Source of the DNA: an uncultured Ruminococcus sp.
Lineage (GTDB): Bacteria > Bacillota > Clostridia > Oscillospirales > CAG-272
Direction of reading: 5' to 3'
DNA length: 11,921 nucleotides
Assembly (NCBI GenBank): GCA_902783705.1
Contig: CACZSA010000353.1
Span: forward strand, 1-11,921
Shown here: positions 5,812 to 11,921 of the stretch, piece by piece
Layout: every line of letters starts with the position of its first letter
How positions within the stretch are numbered: the first letter of the stretch is position 1
Position numbers and translations under genes: made by a program
Notes under the pieces: generated by a model
Seen by the model: the letters and a program-made list of their open reading frames with translations, nothing else
Database searches by the model: none
What the model was told of the DNA's origin: nothing

Positions 5812-6924
5812 ATGAAACACCTCACCCGCATCCTCTCCGCATTCCTTGTTCTCGCAATGCTCTTCTCCCTCGCGGCCTGCTCGCAGAGCGGAGAAGGCAA
5901 GACCCCCGAGACGATCACCGTCACCGACCACTTCGGCAATACCGTGACCCTCCCCGGCGAGATCAACCGCATCGTCGTCTGTGACATCTATCCGCTTCCG
6001 TCCGTCCTCGCGGTGTTCTTTGACTCCGCCGAGAAGATCGTCGGCATGGCGCAGCCCTCGATGACCGCGGCGCAGAACAGCCTTCTCTCCGAGCTCTATC
6101 CGGAGATCCTCAACGCGAAGACCGACTTCATCGACGGCACGACCATCAACGTCGAGGAGCTCATGAAGCTCGAGCCGGACGTCGTCTTCTACGGCGGCAC
6201 CCCGGCGATCGGCGAACAGCTCGCGAACGCGGGCATCCCGGCGGTCGGCGTCTCCGCGGGCAAGTGGGACTACGACGCGATCGAGACCCTGAACAACTGG
6301 ATCCTGCTCCTCTCCGAGATCTTCCCCGGCAACGACAAGTATGAGACCGTGAAGAGCTATTCCGACACGATCTACAGCCGCGTGCAGGAGCGCGTGAAGG
6401 ACCTCACGGACGCCGAGCGCGAGCGCGTGTTCTTCCTCTTCCAGTACAACGATTCGACGATCACCACCTCCGGGAAGCACTTCTTCGGTCAGTGGTGGGC
6501 GGACGCCGTCGGCGCGAAGAACGTCGGCGAGGAGATGGAGACCGACAACTCCACCGCCGTCTCGATGGAACAGATCTACGCGTGGAACCCGGCCCGCATC
6601 CTCATCACGAACTTCAACCCCGCCCAGCCCGCGGATCTCCTGAACAACACGATCGGCGCGTATGACTGGAGCGAGGTCGAGGCCGTGAAGACCGGCAAGG
6701 TCAACAAGATGCCCCTCGGCATGTACCGGAGCTACACCTGCGGCGTCGACACCCCCGTGACGCTCATCTGGATGGCGAAGACGGTGTATCCGGACCTCTT
6801 CGAGGACTTCGACATCACCGCCGAGACGCAGGCGTACTACAAAGCGGTGTTCGGCATCGATCTCACGGTCGAGCAGGCGAACCGCATCTTCGACCCGTCC
6901 TCCGCGGGCTCCGCGTTCAACTGA
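5812..6924 (+). CDS. Lipoprotein substrate-binding component of FecBCD/BtuF-type ABC importer
   Basis: A 370-residue extracytoplasmic binding protein. A lipoprotein signal peptide is clear: positive start, hydrophobic core (7-20), and lipobox LAAC with lipidated Cys23. The mature part has the two-lobed helical-backbone binding-protein pattern: TVTDHFGNTVTLP (37-48), the first-strand region NRIVVCDIY, and NVEELMKLEPDVVFYGG (113-129). The GAAAGGA at 5793-5799 is the likely ribosome-binding site, with slightly long spacing. It follows the NifK-like gene by 39 bases with no terminator, so it belongs to the same transcript. It should deliver substrate to the permease and ATPase encoded at 755-2547. 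Relatives bind siderophores, haem or cobamides; the ligand cannot be assigned here. Confidence 0.88.
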   Translation: MKHLTRILSAFLVLAMLFSLAACSQSGEGKTPETITVTDHFGNTVTLPGEINRIVVCDIYPLPSVLAVFFDSAEKIVGMAQPSMTAAQNSLLSELYPEILNAKTDFIDGTTINVEELMKLEPDVVFYGGTPAIGEQLANAGIPAVGVSAGKWDYDAIETLNNWILLLSEIFPGNDKYETVKSYSDTIYSRVQERVKDLTDAERERVFFLFQYNDSTITTSGKHFFGQWWADAVGAKNVGEEMETDNSTAVSMEQIYAWNPARILITNFNPAQPADLLNNTIGAYDWSEVEAVKTGKVNKMPLGMYRSYTCGVDTPVTLIWMAKTVYPDLFEDFDITAETQAYYKAVFGIDLTVEQANRIFDPSSAGSAFN

Positions 6925-6925
6925 T

Positions 6926-8134
6926 ATGGGCGCGGGGATGAATGAAACCCCGTCGGGGGAGCGGCTTCACATCGGCTTTTTCGGCATGCGCAACGCCGGG
7001 AAGTCGAGCGTCGTGAACGCCGTGACGGGGCAGGATCTGGCGGTGGTCTCCGACGTGAAGGGCACCACCACCGATCCCGTGAGAAAGGCGATGGAGCTCC
7101 TCCCGATCGGGCCCGTCGTCATCATAGACACGCCCGGACTGGACGACGAAGGGACCCTCGGCGCGCTCCGCGTGGAGAAGGCGAAGGGCATCCTCGCCGA
7201 AGCGGACGTCGCCGTGCTCGTGGTCGACGCGGTACTCGGCCTGAGCCGGGAGGACCGGGATCTGCTCGAATTGCTCGATGAGCGCAAGATCCCGCATCTC
7301 ACCGTCATGAACAAGCGCGACCTGCTCGACCGGATCCCGGAGAACGCGGACGGCGTTCTGTACGTCAGCGCGAAGGACGGCGGCGGGATCCGGGAGCTCA
7401 AGGAAGCCCTCGCCGGGATCTCGAAGCCGGGCGGGGAAGAGCGGCACGTCATTGCGGACCTGCTCGAACCCGGGGACACCGTCGTGCTCGTCATTCCGAT
7501 CGACGCGGCGGCTCCGAAGGGCAGGCTGATCCTCCCGCAGCAGCAGACGATCCGGGACATCCTCGAAACGGGATGCGCCGCCGTGTGCTGCCGGGATACC
7601 GAGCTCGCGGGAACTCTCGACTCCCTCGCGCATCCGCCGAAGATGGTGGTCACCGATTCGCAGGCGTTCGGGCGGGTCTCGAAGATCGTGCCGCAGGACG
7701 TCGCGCTCACCTCGTTCTCGATCCTCTTCGCACGGTATAAGGGGGACCTCGCGGAGCTGGTGAAGGGGGCGGCGGCGCTGTCCGCCCTGCGCGACGGGGA
7801 CGTCGTGCTCGTGTCGGAGGGATGCTCGCATCACCGGCAGTGCGGCGACATCGGAACGGAGAAGATCCCTGCGTGGGTGCGGAGCTTCACGGGCGTGAAC
7901 CCGGAATTCCGCTTCACCTCGGGCGGGGAATTCCCGGAGGTCCCGGACGCGCGGCTCGTGATCCACTGCGGCGGCTGCATGCTGAACGAGCGGGAGATGA
8001 AATCCCGGATCGGACGCGCGGTCTCCGCCGGGGTGCCGATCGTGAACTACGGCGTCGCCATCGCGCACATGCACGGGATCCTCAAAAGAAGCCTCGAACC
8101 CTTCCCGGAGGTGCTGAGGCTGCTCGAAAACTGA
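6926..8134 (+). CDS. hydF: [FeFe]-hydrogenase H-cluster maturation GTPase HydF
   Basis: A 402-residue HydF, the scaffold GTPase that carries the [2Fe] subcluster precursor and hands it to apo-[FeFe]-hydrogenase. Visible GTPase motifs: G1 GMRNAGKSS (20-28), G2 GTTT (46-49), G3 DTPG (68-71), G4 NKRD (129-132) and G5 SAK (148-150). The C-terminal cluster domain has the signature CxH at Cys300/His302 and HCxxC at 347-351, so all known cluster ligands are present and length is normal. The ATG at 6926 follows the lipoprotein stop by one base. The ATG at 6938 is a good alternative, since many HydF proteins begin near MNETPSGERLHIG. It is the last gene of the operon. HydE and HydG are not in the window. 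Confidence 0.95.
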   Translation: MGAGMNETPSGERLHIGFFGMRNAGKSSVVNAVTGQDLAVVSDVKGTTTDPVRKAMELLPIGPVVIIDTPGLDDEGTLGALRVEKAKGILAEADVAVLVVDAVLGLSREDRDLLELLDERKIPHLTVMNKRDLLDRIPENADGVLYVSAKDGGGIRELKEALAGISKPGGEERHVIADLLEPGDTVVLVIPIDAAAPKGRLILPQQQTIRDILETGCAAVCCRDTELAGTLDSLAHPPKMVVTDSQAFGRVSKIVPQDVALTSFSILFARYKGDLAELVKGAAALSALRDGDVVLVSEGCSHHRQCGDIGTEKIPAWVRSFTGVNPEFRFTSGGEFPEVPDARLVIHCGGCMLNEREMKSRIGRAVSAGVPIVNYGVAIAHMHGILKRSLEPFPEVLRLLEN

Positions 8135-8153
8135 ACCGGAAAACAGAACACAC

Positions 8154-8206
8154 GGTGTCACTGCGCGGAATCGACCGTCTGACGCGGTGACACCTTTTTT
8201 CTTTTT
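8154..8206 (+). terminator. Intrinsic terminator of the nitrogenase-like/hydF operon
   Basis: GGTGTCAC (8154-8161) pairs perfectly with GTGACACC (8187-8194), with further GC pairing inside the loop (GCG with CGC). It is followed by TTTTTT (8195-8200), one C and TTTTT. It lies 20 bases after the hydF stop and before the next promoter, so it marks the operon end. Confidence 0.85.
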
Positions 8207-8220
8207 CTCGCACGATCCCC

Positions 8221-8249
8221 TTGCAATTCCGGCGGCAAACCTGTATAAT
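8221..8249 (+). promoter_or_regulatory. SigA-type promoter of the oxidoreductase gene
   Basis: The -35 box TTGCAA (8221-8226) and a perfect -10 box TATAAT (8244-8249) are spaced by 17 bases. This predicts a start of transcription near 8256 and a leader of about 48 nt before the ATG at 8304. Its position directly after the terminator supports a separate transcription unit. A small hairpin, GATTC-CTGC-GAATC, lies in the leader near 8279-8292. Confidence 0.75.
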
Positions 8250-8303
8250 GGGAAGGACGAAATACACGGAATTTTTCGATTCCTGCGAATCAAGGAGATC
8301 ATC

Positions 8304-9590
8304 ATGGAGCATTCGATGCGGTACGATATTGTTGTATTGGGCGGCGGATTTACGGGATGCGCGGCGGCCATTGCGGCGGCCCGGCAGGGAAAGCGGGTCC
8401 TGCTCCTCGAGGCGTCCGGCTTCCTCGGCGGCGCGGCCTCCAACTGCCTCATTTTCCCCTTCATGTGCTATTCCACCCAGGTGACGGACGCATCCGGCGA
8501 GACGCACCGCCACTACCTCTCCCGCGGCATCCTCGGCGAGATCGTGCGCGAGATGCAGGCGACGGGCGACATCCGCGGGGACAGCCAGTTCAACGACGAG
8601 GCGCTGAAGCTCCTCCTCGACCGGATGACCGTCGAGGCGGGCGTCGAGGTGCTCTTCCACGCGACCCTCTGCGGCGTGAAGCGGGACGGCGGGCGGATCG
8701 AATCCGTCTCCGTCGCGACCAAGGCCGGGGTGCTGACGTTTGAGGGCAGGGTGTTCGTCGACTGCACTGGAGACGCCGATCTCTGCGTGATGGCGGGCGT
8801 CCCGACGCGCCTCGGACGGGAGCCGGACCACCTCTGCCAGCCGATGACCCTCTGCTTCCGCGTCGCGAACGTGGACAAGAAGAAATTCTTTGAGAACCGC
8901 GCGCTCTGGACGCGCCTGCACAAGGAATGGAAGGACGCCGGACGGTTCCGGAATCCCCGCGAGGACATCCTCGTCTTCGATTATCCGATCGACGGGATGC
9001 TCCACTTCAACACGACCCGCGTCGTGCGGCTGAATCCGGTCGATCCGTTCGACGTGACGAAGGCTGAGATGGAGGCGCGCCGTCAGGTGCAGGAGCTGCT
9101 CGACTTCTTCCGCGTGAACGCGATGCCCGGGATGGAGAACGCCCGCCTCGTCTATACCGCGCCGTCGATCGGCGTGCGCGAGAGCCGGATGCTCGACGGC
9201 GACTATGTGCTGACGGGCCGCGATCTCGTCGCCTGCGAGAAATTCCCGGACGCCGTCGCCGCGGGCAACTACGACATCGACATCCACAACCCGGAGGGAA
9301 GCGGCACGAGCCATTATTTCTTCGAGGCCGGCACGTGGTACACGATCCCCTACCGCTCCCTCATTCCGAAGAAGGCCGACTGCGAGAATCTCCTCGTCGG
9401 CGGGCGCTGCATCTCCTGCGACCACGAAGCGCAGGCGTCGATCCGCATCATCCCGATCTGCACGACGACGGGCGAAGCGGCGGGCATCGGCGCGTCCGTG
9501 TCGATCGACGGGGACTGCGCGGTGCAGGATGCCGACGTCACCCGGATCCAGGCGATCATCGGCGAGACCGGGGGATATACGGGACTCTGA
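8304..9590 (+). CDS. FAD-dependent oxidoreductase (FAD_oxidored-type)
   Basis: A 428-residue soluble flavoprotein. The N-terminal Rossmann motif GGGFTG (13-18) with the strand-ending Glu36 (VLLLE) binds the FAD ADP moiety. DCTGDADL (153-160) is the second FAD-contacting motif of this family. The C-terminal region NLLVGGRCISCDHEAQ followed by STG-like CTTTGEAAG also closes on FAD. The start at 8304 is fixed by AAGGAGA (8292-8298, spacing 5); an in-frame ATG at 8187 lies in the terminator and before the promoter. No partner electron-transfer protein is adjacent, and the substrate is unknown. Related proteins are widespread in gut Firmicutes and Bacteroidota, often with glycan or hydroxy-acid metabolism, which I cannot confirm here. 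The downstream gene is 46 bases away with no terminator. Confidence 0.85.
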   Translation: MEHSMRYDIVVLGGGFTGCAAAIAAARQGKRVLLLEASGFLGGAASNCLIFPFMCYSTQVTDASGETHRHYLSRGILGEIVREMQATGDIRGDSQFNDEALKLLLDRMTVEAGVEVLFHATLCGVKRDGGRIESVSVATKAGVLTFEGRVFVDCTGDADLCVMAGVPTRLGREPDHLCQPMTLCFRVANVDKKKFFENRALWTRLHKEWKDAGRFRNPREDILVFDYPIDGMLHFNTTRVVRLNPVDPFDVTKAEMEARRQVQELLDFFRVNAMPGMENARLVYTAPSIGVRESRMLDGDYVLTGRDLVACEKFPDAVAAGNYDIDIHNPEGSGTSHYFFEAGTWYTIPYRSLIPKKADCENLLVGGRCISCDHEAQASIRIIPICTTTGEAAGIGASVSIDGDCAVQDADVTRIQAIIGETGGYTGL

Positions 9591-9636
9591 TTCCCTTAGA
9601 TGTTGAGAAGATGAACATACGAATATCGAGTTTTTC

Positions 9637-10821
9637 ATGACCAGACACAAACGCATAACCTTTCCCGAGGTGCTCGTCCTCGCGCTCCTCGCCGTCCTCG
9701 CGGCGTATCTGCTACAGCGGTATGCCGGGGAAGAGGCCGGAGGGTTCGGGGAGACGGCTGAACGGATCGCGCAGACGGAGACGAGTACCGCACAAGAGCC
9801 TCCGCCCTCGATCGCGTGGGACGAGGACACCCTCATCGCCGAGCTCTGCCGCGGGATCGAGGACGAGGAGGCGGCGATCACCTTTCCGTACGACTGCACG
9901 GGATCCCTTTTCGACGCCTTTCACCGCGTCCTCGCCGATCACCCGGAGTACTTCTGGCTGACCGGAAGCGGCTCCTATACGAAGAAGATCTCCGAGACCG
10001 GGACGACGGTCGTCTTCACCCCGGACACGCTCATCCCGAGGGGGGAGATCGACCGGAGGCGGGCGGCGCTTCGGGAGCGGGTCGACGAGATCCTCGCCCG
10101 CGCCGAGGCGTATCCCACGGACTACGAACGCCTCCTCTTCCTGCACGATCTGCTCGTCGACGACACGGACTACGACGCCGAGACCGCCGACGGAATGACC
10201 GGGGCCGTGACGAGCGACGAAGTCTCGCAGGCGACCGGGGCCTTCGGATGCCTCGTCAACCGCCGCGCCGTCTGCTCGGGCTATGCCGCCGCATATCAGC
10301 TCCTCCTCGCGCGCCTCGGGATCCCGTGCAGGCGGGTGCAGGGGACGGAGACGCAGACGGGCGAGGCGCACGAATGGAACCTCGTCTGCCTCGCGGGCGA
10401 CTGGGTGCACGTCGACGTCACGTGGGACGATCCCGTCTTCACGGGCGACATGAACGGCGCGGACGGCTGGCGCTCCTACGACTATTTCTGCGTCACGACC
10501 GACGAGATCGCCCGCACGCACATTTTCGAGCAGGACTCGATCCCTCCGTGCGTGACGGACGCCTACGGGTATTATCAGGTAAACGGCCTCACGCTCGAGG
10601 AATATGCCTATGATACGGCCTCCGCCCTCATCTCGCGGCAGGTCGGCGCGGACTGCATCCGGCTGAAATTCCCCGACGAGGACGCACTCGTCCCCGCCGT
10701 CACGGATCTGATCGAGCGGCGGAAGATCTTCGACATCCCGGCGGTGGAATCCTCGGGCGCGCGCTCGCTCCGCTATTCGGCCTCCGACATGGGCTCGCTC
10801 ACCGTCTGGCTGCTGCCATAA
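9637..10821 (+). CDS. Membrane-anchored transglutaminase-like domain protein
   Basis: A 394-residue protein with one N-terminal hydrophobic segment (about 10-28), probably an uncleaved anchor placing the rest outside the membrane, followed by a low-complexity linker. The transglutaminase-like core carries the cysteine-protease-type triad: Cys213 in AVCSGYAAAYQ, His245 in GEAHEWNLV and Asp260 in WVHVDVTWDDP. All three are present, so it may be catalytically active as a peptidase or cross-linking enzyme; the physiological substrate is unknown. About 130 residues follow the triad without a domain I recognise. No good ribosome-binding site precedes the ATG, but an upstream in-frame stop and the membrane segment leave little freedom. 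It is probably cotranscribed with the oxidoreductase, and lies just upstream of sigG, which may hint at a role in the spore or cell envelope (weak inference). Confidence 0.82.
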   Translation: MTRHKRITFPEVLVLALLAVLAAYLLQRYAGEEAGGFGETAERIAQTETSTAQEPPPSIAWDEDTLIAELCRGIEDEEAAITFPYDCTGSLFDAFHRVLADHPEYFWLTGSGSYTKKISETGTTVVFTPDTLIPRGEIDRRRAALRERVDEILARAEAYPTDYERLLFLHDLLVDDTDYDAETADGMTGAVTSDEVSQATGAFGCLVNRRAVCSGYAAAYQLLLARLGIPCRRVQGTETQTGEAHEWNLVCLAGDWVHVDVTWDDPVFTGDMNGADGWRSYDYFCVTTDEIARTHIFEQDSIPPCVTDAYGYYQVNGLTLEEYAYDTASALISRQVGADCIRLKFPDEDALVPAVTDLIERRKIFDIPAVESSGARSLRYSASDMGSLTVWLLP

Positions 10822-10839
10822 TCCGCCAGACACAAAACC

Positions 10840-10870
10840 GCATAAAAGAACGCCTCATCCGGCAATACTG
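10840..10870 (+). promoter_or_regulatory. Candidate sigma-F promoter for sigG
   Basis: A -35-like GCATA (10840-10844) is followed after 16 bases by GGCAATACTG (10861-10870). This fits every specified position of the sigma-F -10 consensus GGnnAnAnTR as I know it from Bacillus subtilis, where sigG is transcribed by sigma-F in the forespore. The predicted start is near 10877, about 42 bases before the ATG. The match overlaps a terminator hairpin (10849-10900), so it could be coincidental; sigma-G, whose consensus is related, might also read it. Confidence 0.55.
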
Positions 10871-10900
10871 TGAAGGAATTGCAGGAAGGGGCGTTTTTTT
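10849..10900 (+). terminator. Long intrinsic terminator between the transglutaminase gene and sigG
   Basis: AACGCCTC (10849-10856) pairs with GGGGCGTT (10888-10895), TCC (10858-10860) with GGA (10884-10886), and GCAAT (10862-10866) with ATTGC (10878-10882). This is a long stem with small mismatches and a loop at 10867-10877, followed by a T-run through 10900. It ends transcription of the upstream unit only 18 bases before the sigG start codon. Confidence 0.75.
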
Positions 10901-10918
10901 CGTCCCGGAGGAGGCAGG

Positions 10919-11686
10919 ATGTACGGCGGAAAAGTGGAGATCTGCGGGGTGAATACGGCGAGGCTTCCGACGCTCTCGTCGAAGGAGAAGCGCGAGCTGT
11001 TGAGAAAGGCCCGCGCGGGCGACGCGGAGGCGAGGGAGCGGCTGATCGACGGGAATCTGCGGCTGGTGCTCTCGCTCGTCGGGCGGTTCTCGAACCGGCG
11101 GGAGAACATGGACGATCTGTTTCAGGTGGGGTGCATCGGGCTCATCAAGGCGGTGGATAACTTTAATACGGATCTGGACGTGGAGTTCTCGACCTACGCC
11201 GTGCCGATGATCTCCGGCGAGATCCGGCGGTATCTGCGGGACAACAACACGATCCGGGTGAGCCGTTCGGTGCGGGATCTGGCCTACCGTGCGCTCGCGG
11301 CGAAGGAAAAGCTGTCCGCGGACGGGGAGCCGACGCTCGACGAGGTGGCCCGGGAGATCGGGGAGACGACGGCCGACGTGAGCCGCGCGCTCGAAGCGAT
11401 CACGGAGCCCGTGTCCCTCTACGAGGCGGTGTACAGCGACGGCGGGGACTCGATCTGCGTGATGGATCAGATCCGGGACGAGGATGCGGACGACGAGGCG
11501 TGGCTCGAGGACATCGCCCTGAAGGAGGCCATCGCGAAGCTCTCGGAGAAGGAGCGGCGGATCATCTCGGCGCGGTTCTGGGGAGGGAAGACGCAGATGG
11601 AGATCGCCGGGGAGATCGGCATCTCGCAGGCCCAGGTCTCGCGTCTCGAAAAAGGCGCGTTTGAGAAGATCCGGAGGAACATGTAG
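10919..11686 (+). CDS. sigG: RNA polymerase sporulation sigma factor SigG
   Basis: A 255-residue sigma-70 family protein that directs late forespore transcription. The SigG-type N-terminus KVEICGVNTARLPTL (5-19) is diagnostic. Region 2 contains GNLRLVLSLVGRF (45-57), DDLFQVGCIGLIKAVDNF (65-82) and FSTYAVPMISGEIRRYLRDN (90-109). Region 3 begins IRVSRSVRDLAYRAL. The region 4 helix-turn-helix is GKTQMEIAGEIGISQAQVSR (223-242). Length agrees with B. subtilis SigG. GGAGGAGG (10907-10914) is an excellent ribosome-binding site 4 bases before the ATG. Unlike in Bacillus, no spoIIGA or sigE precedes it; a transglutaminase-like gene does. Its presence shows the organism has the genetic basis for endospore formation. 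Expression is likely from the sigma-F-like promoter at 10840-10870. Confidence 0.95.
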   Translation: MYGGKVEICGVNTARLPTLSSKEKRELLRKARAGDAEARERLIDGNLRLVLSLVGRFSNRRENMDDLFQVGCIGLIKAVDNFNTDLDVEFSTYAVPMISGEIRRYLRDNNTIRVSRSVRDLAYRALAAKEKLSADGEPTLDEVAREIGETTADVSRALEAITEPVSLYEAVYSDGGDSICVMDQIRDEDADDEAWLEDIALKEAIAKLSEKERRIISARFWGGKTQMEIAGEIGISQAQVSRLEKGAFEKIRRNM

Positions 11687-11759
11687 GATCTGATGGCCGC
11701 GCCGACGAAAAGGAAAGGGGGTTTCGCAAAAGCATTGGGGCGTGAAGCTGCACTTGATG

Positions 11760-11908
11760 GTGTCATTCCGAGGAAGGGCCCGGGGGCCCTGACGTGGGAA
11801 TCCGTACTCCTTCATGAACAAACAGCCATTTTCAATGGCTTCTTCCCTCATACAGGGGATGCGGATTGCCACGTCGCAGGTCTCGGGACCTGCTCCTCGC
11901 AATGACAC
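11760..11908. repeat. MITE-like palindromic repeat element
   Basis: The ends GTGTCATT (11760-11767) and AATGACAC (11901-11908) are inverted copies, and similarity continues inward. Left-arm CGAGGA, GACGTGGGAATCCG (11791-11804) and right-arm TCCTCG, CGGATTGCCACGTC (11862-11875) match as complements with single changes. Each arm carries its own hairpin (AGGGCCC/GGGCCCT at 11775-11790; GCAGGTC/GACCTGC at 11876-11893), and the centre has AGCCATT/AATGGCT (11824-11840). No transposase is encoded. The GTCATT-CGAG...GTGGCAATCC pattern resembles dispersed palindromic repeats known from many bacterial genomes (from memory). The 73 bases between sigG and the element hold no gene I can support. Confidence 0.7.
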
Positions 11909-11921
11909 ATGACAGTCGGTG

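Noticed and set aside
8187..8303. In-frame ATG at 8187 as start of the oxidoreductase
   Set aside because: It lies in the terminator stem and upstream of the promoter at 8221-8249; the ATG at 8304 has a proper ribosome-binding site and begins just before the FAD-binding motif.
6917..9899. Minus-strand open frames of 515 and 605 codons opposite hydF and the FAD oxidoreductase
   Set aside because: They are antisense shadows of well-supported genes, have shadow-like composition and cross the terminator at 8154-8206.
11693..11905. Small + strand open frame of 70 codons after sigG
   Set aside because: Most of it is the palindromic repeat element, there is no ribosome-binding site, and the peptide has no recognisable features.

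Overview
The window is GC-rich bacterial DNA in which every gene that can be supported lies on the + strand. A sporulation sigma factor SigG, consensus SigA-type promoters, intrinsic terminators with T-runs and an [FeFe]-hydrogenase maturase (HydF) together suggest a spore-forming, strictly anaerobic Firmicute. A high-GC member of the Clostridia, possibly a gut lineage, fits best; this is inference, as no rRNA or other phylogenetic marker is present.

Layout. (a) 1-298 holds no convincing gene: two strong palindromic stem-loops (1-53, 65-100), then a more AT-rich stretch. (b) 299-482 holds a near-consensus promoter and a leader of about 150 nt that contains a terminator-like hairpin before the first gene. 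(c) 483-8134 is one tight operon of eight genes: a TM1266-type small regulator, a FecCD-type permease, its ATPase, a NifH-like iron protein, two nitrogenase component 1-like subunits (NifD-like, NifK-like), a lipoprotein substrate-binding protein and HydF. The first six genes overlap by 4-10 bases. The operon closes with an intrinsic terminator at 8154-8206. (d) 8221-10821 is a second unit with its own promoter: an FAD-dependent oxidoreductase and a membrane-anchored transglutaminase-like protein. (e) 10840-11686 is sigG, with a sigma-F-like promoter that appears to lie inside the upstream gene's terminator hairpin. (f) 11760-11908 is a MITE-like palindromic repeat.

How the genes work together. 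The eight-gene operon is the centre of interest. An importer of the siderophore/haem/corrinoid type, a two-component ATP-driven reductase of nitrogenase architecture, and two hydrogenase-maturation-associated proteins (TM1266-like and HydF) are encoded as one unit. No nifB, nifE or nifN, and no hydE or hydG, is nearby. The component 1 subunits have a rearranged cysteine set compared with true nitrogenase, but the NifD-like subunit appears to keep the cysteine that anchors the active-site cofactor. I read this as an uncharacterised nitrogenase-like enzyme acting on an imported, probably metal- or tetrapyrrole-type, compound, or taking part in metallocofactor assembly linked to hydrogenase. The substrate and product cannot be told from sequence.
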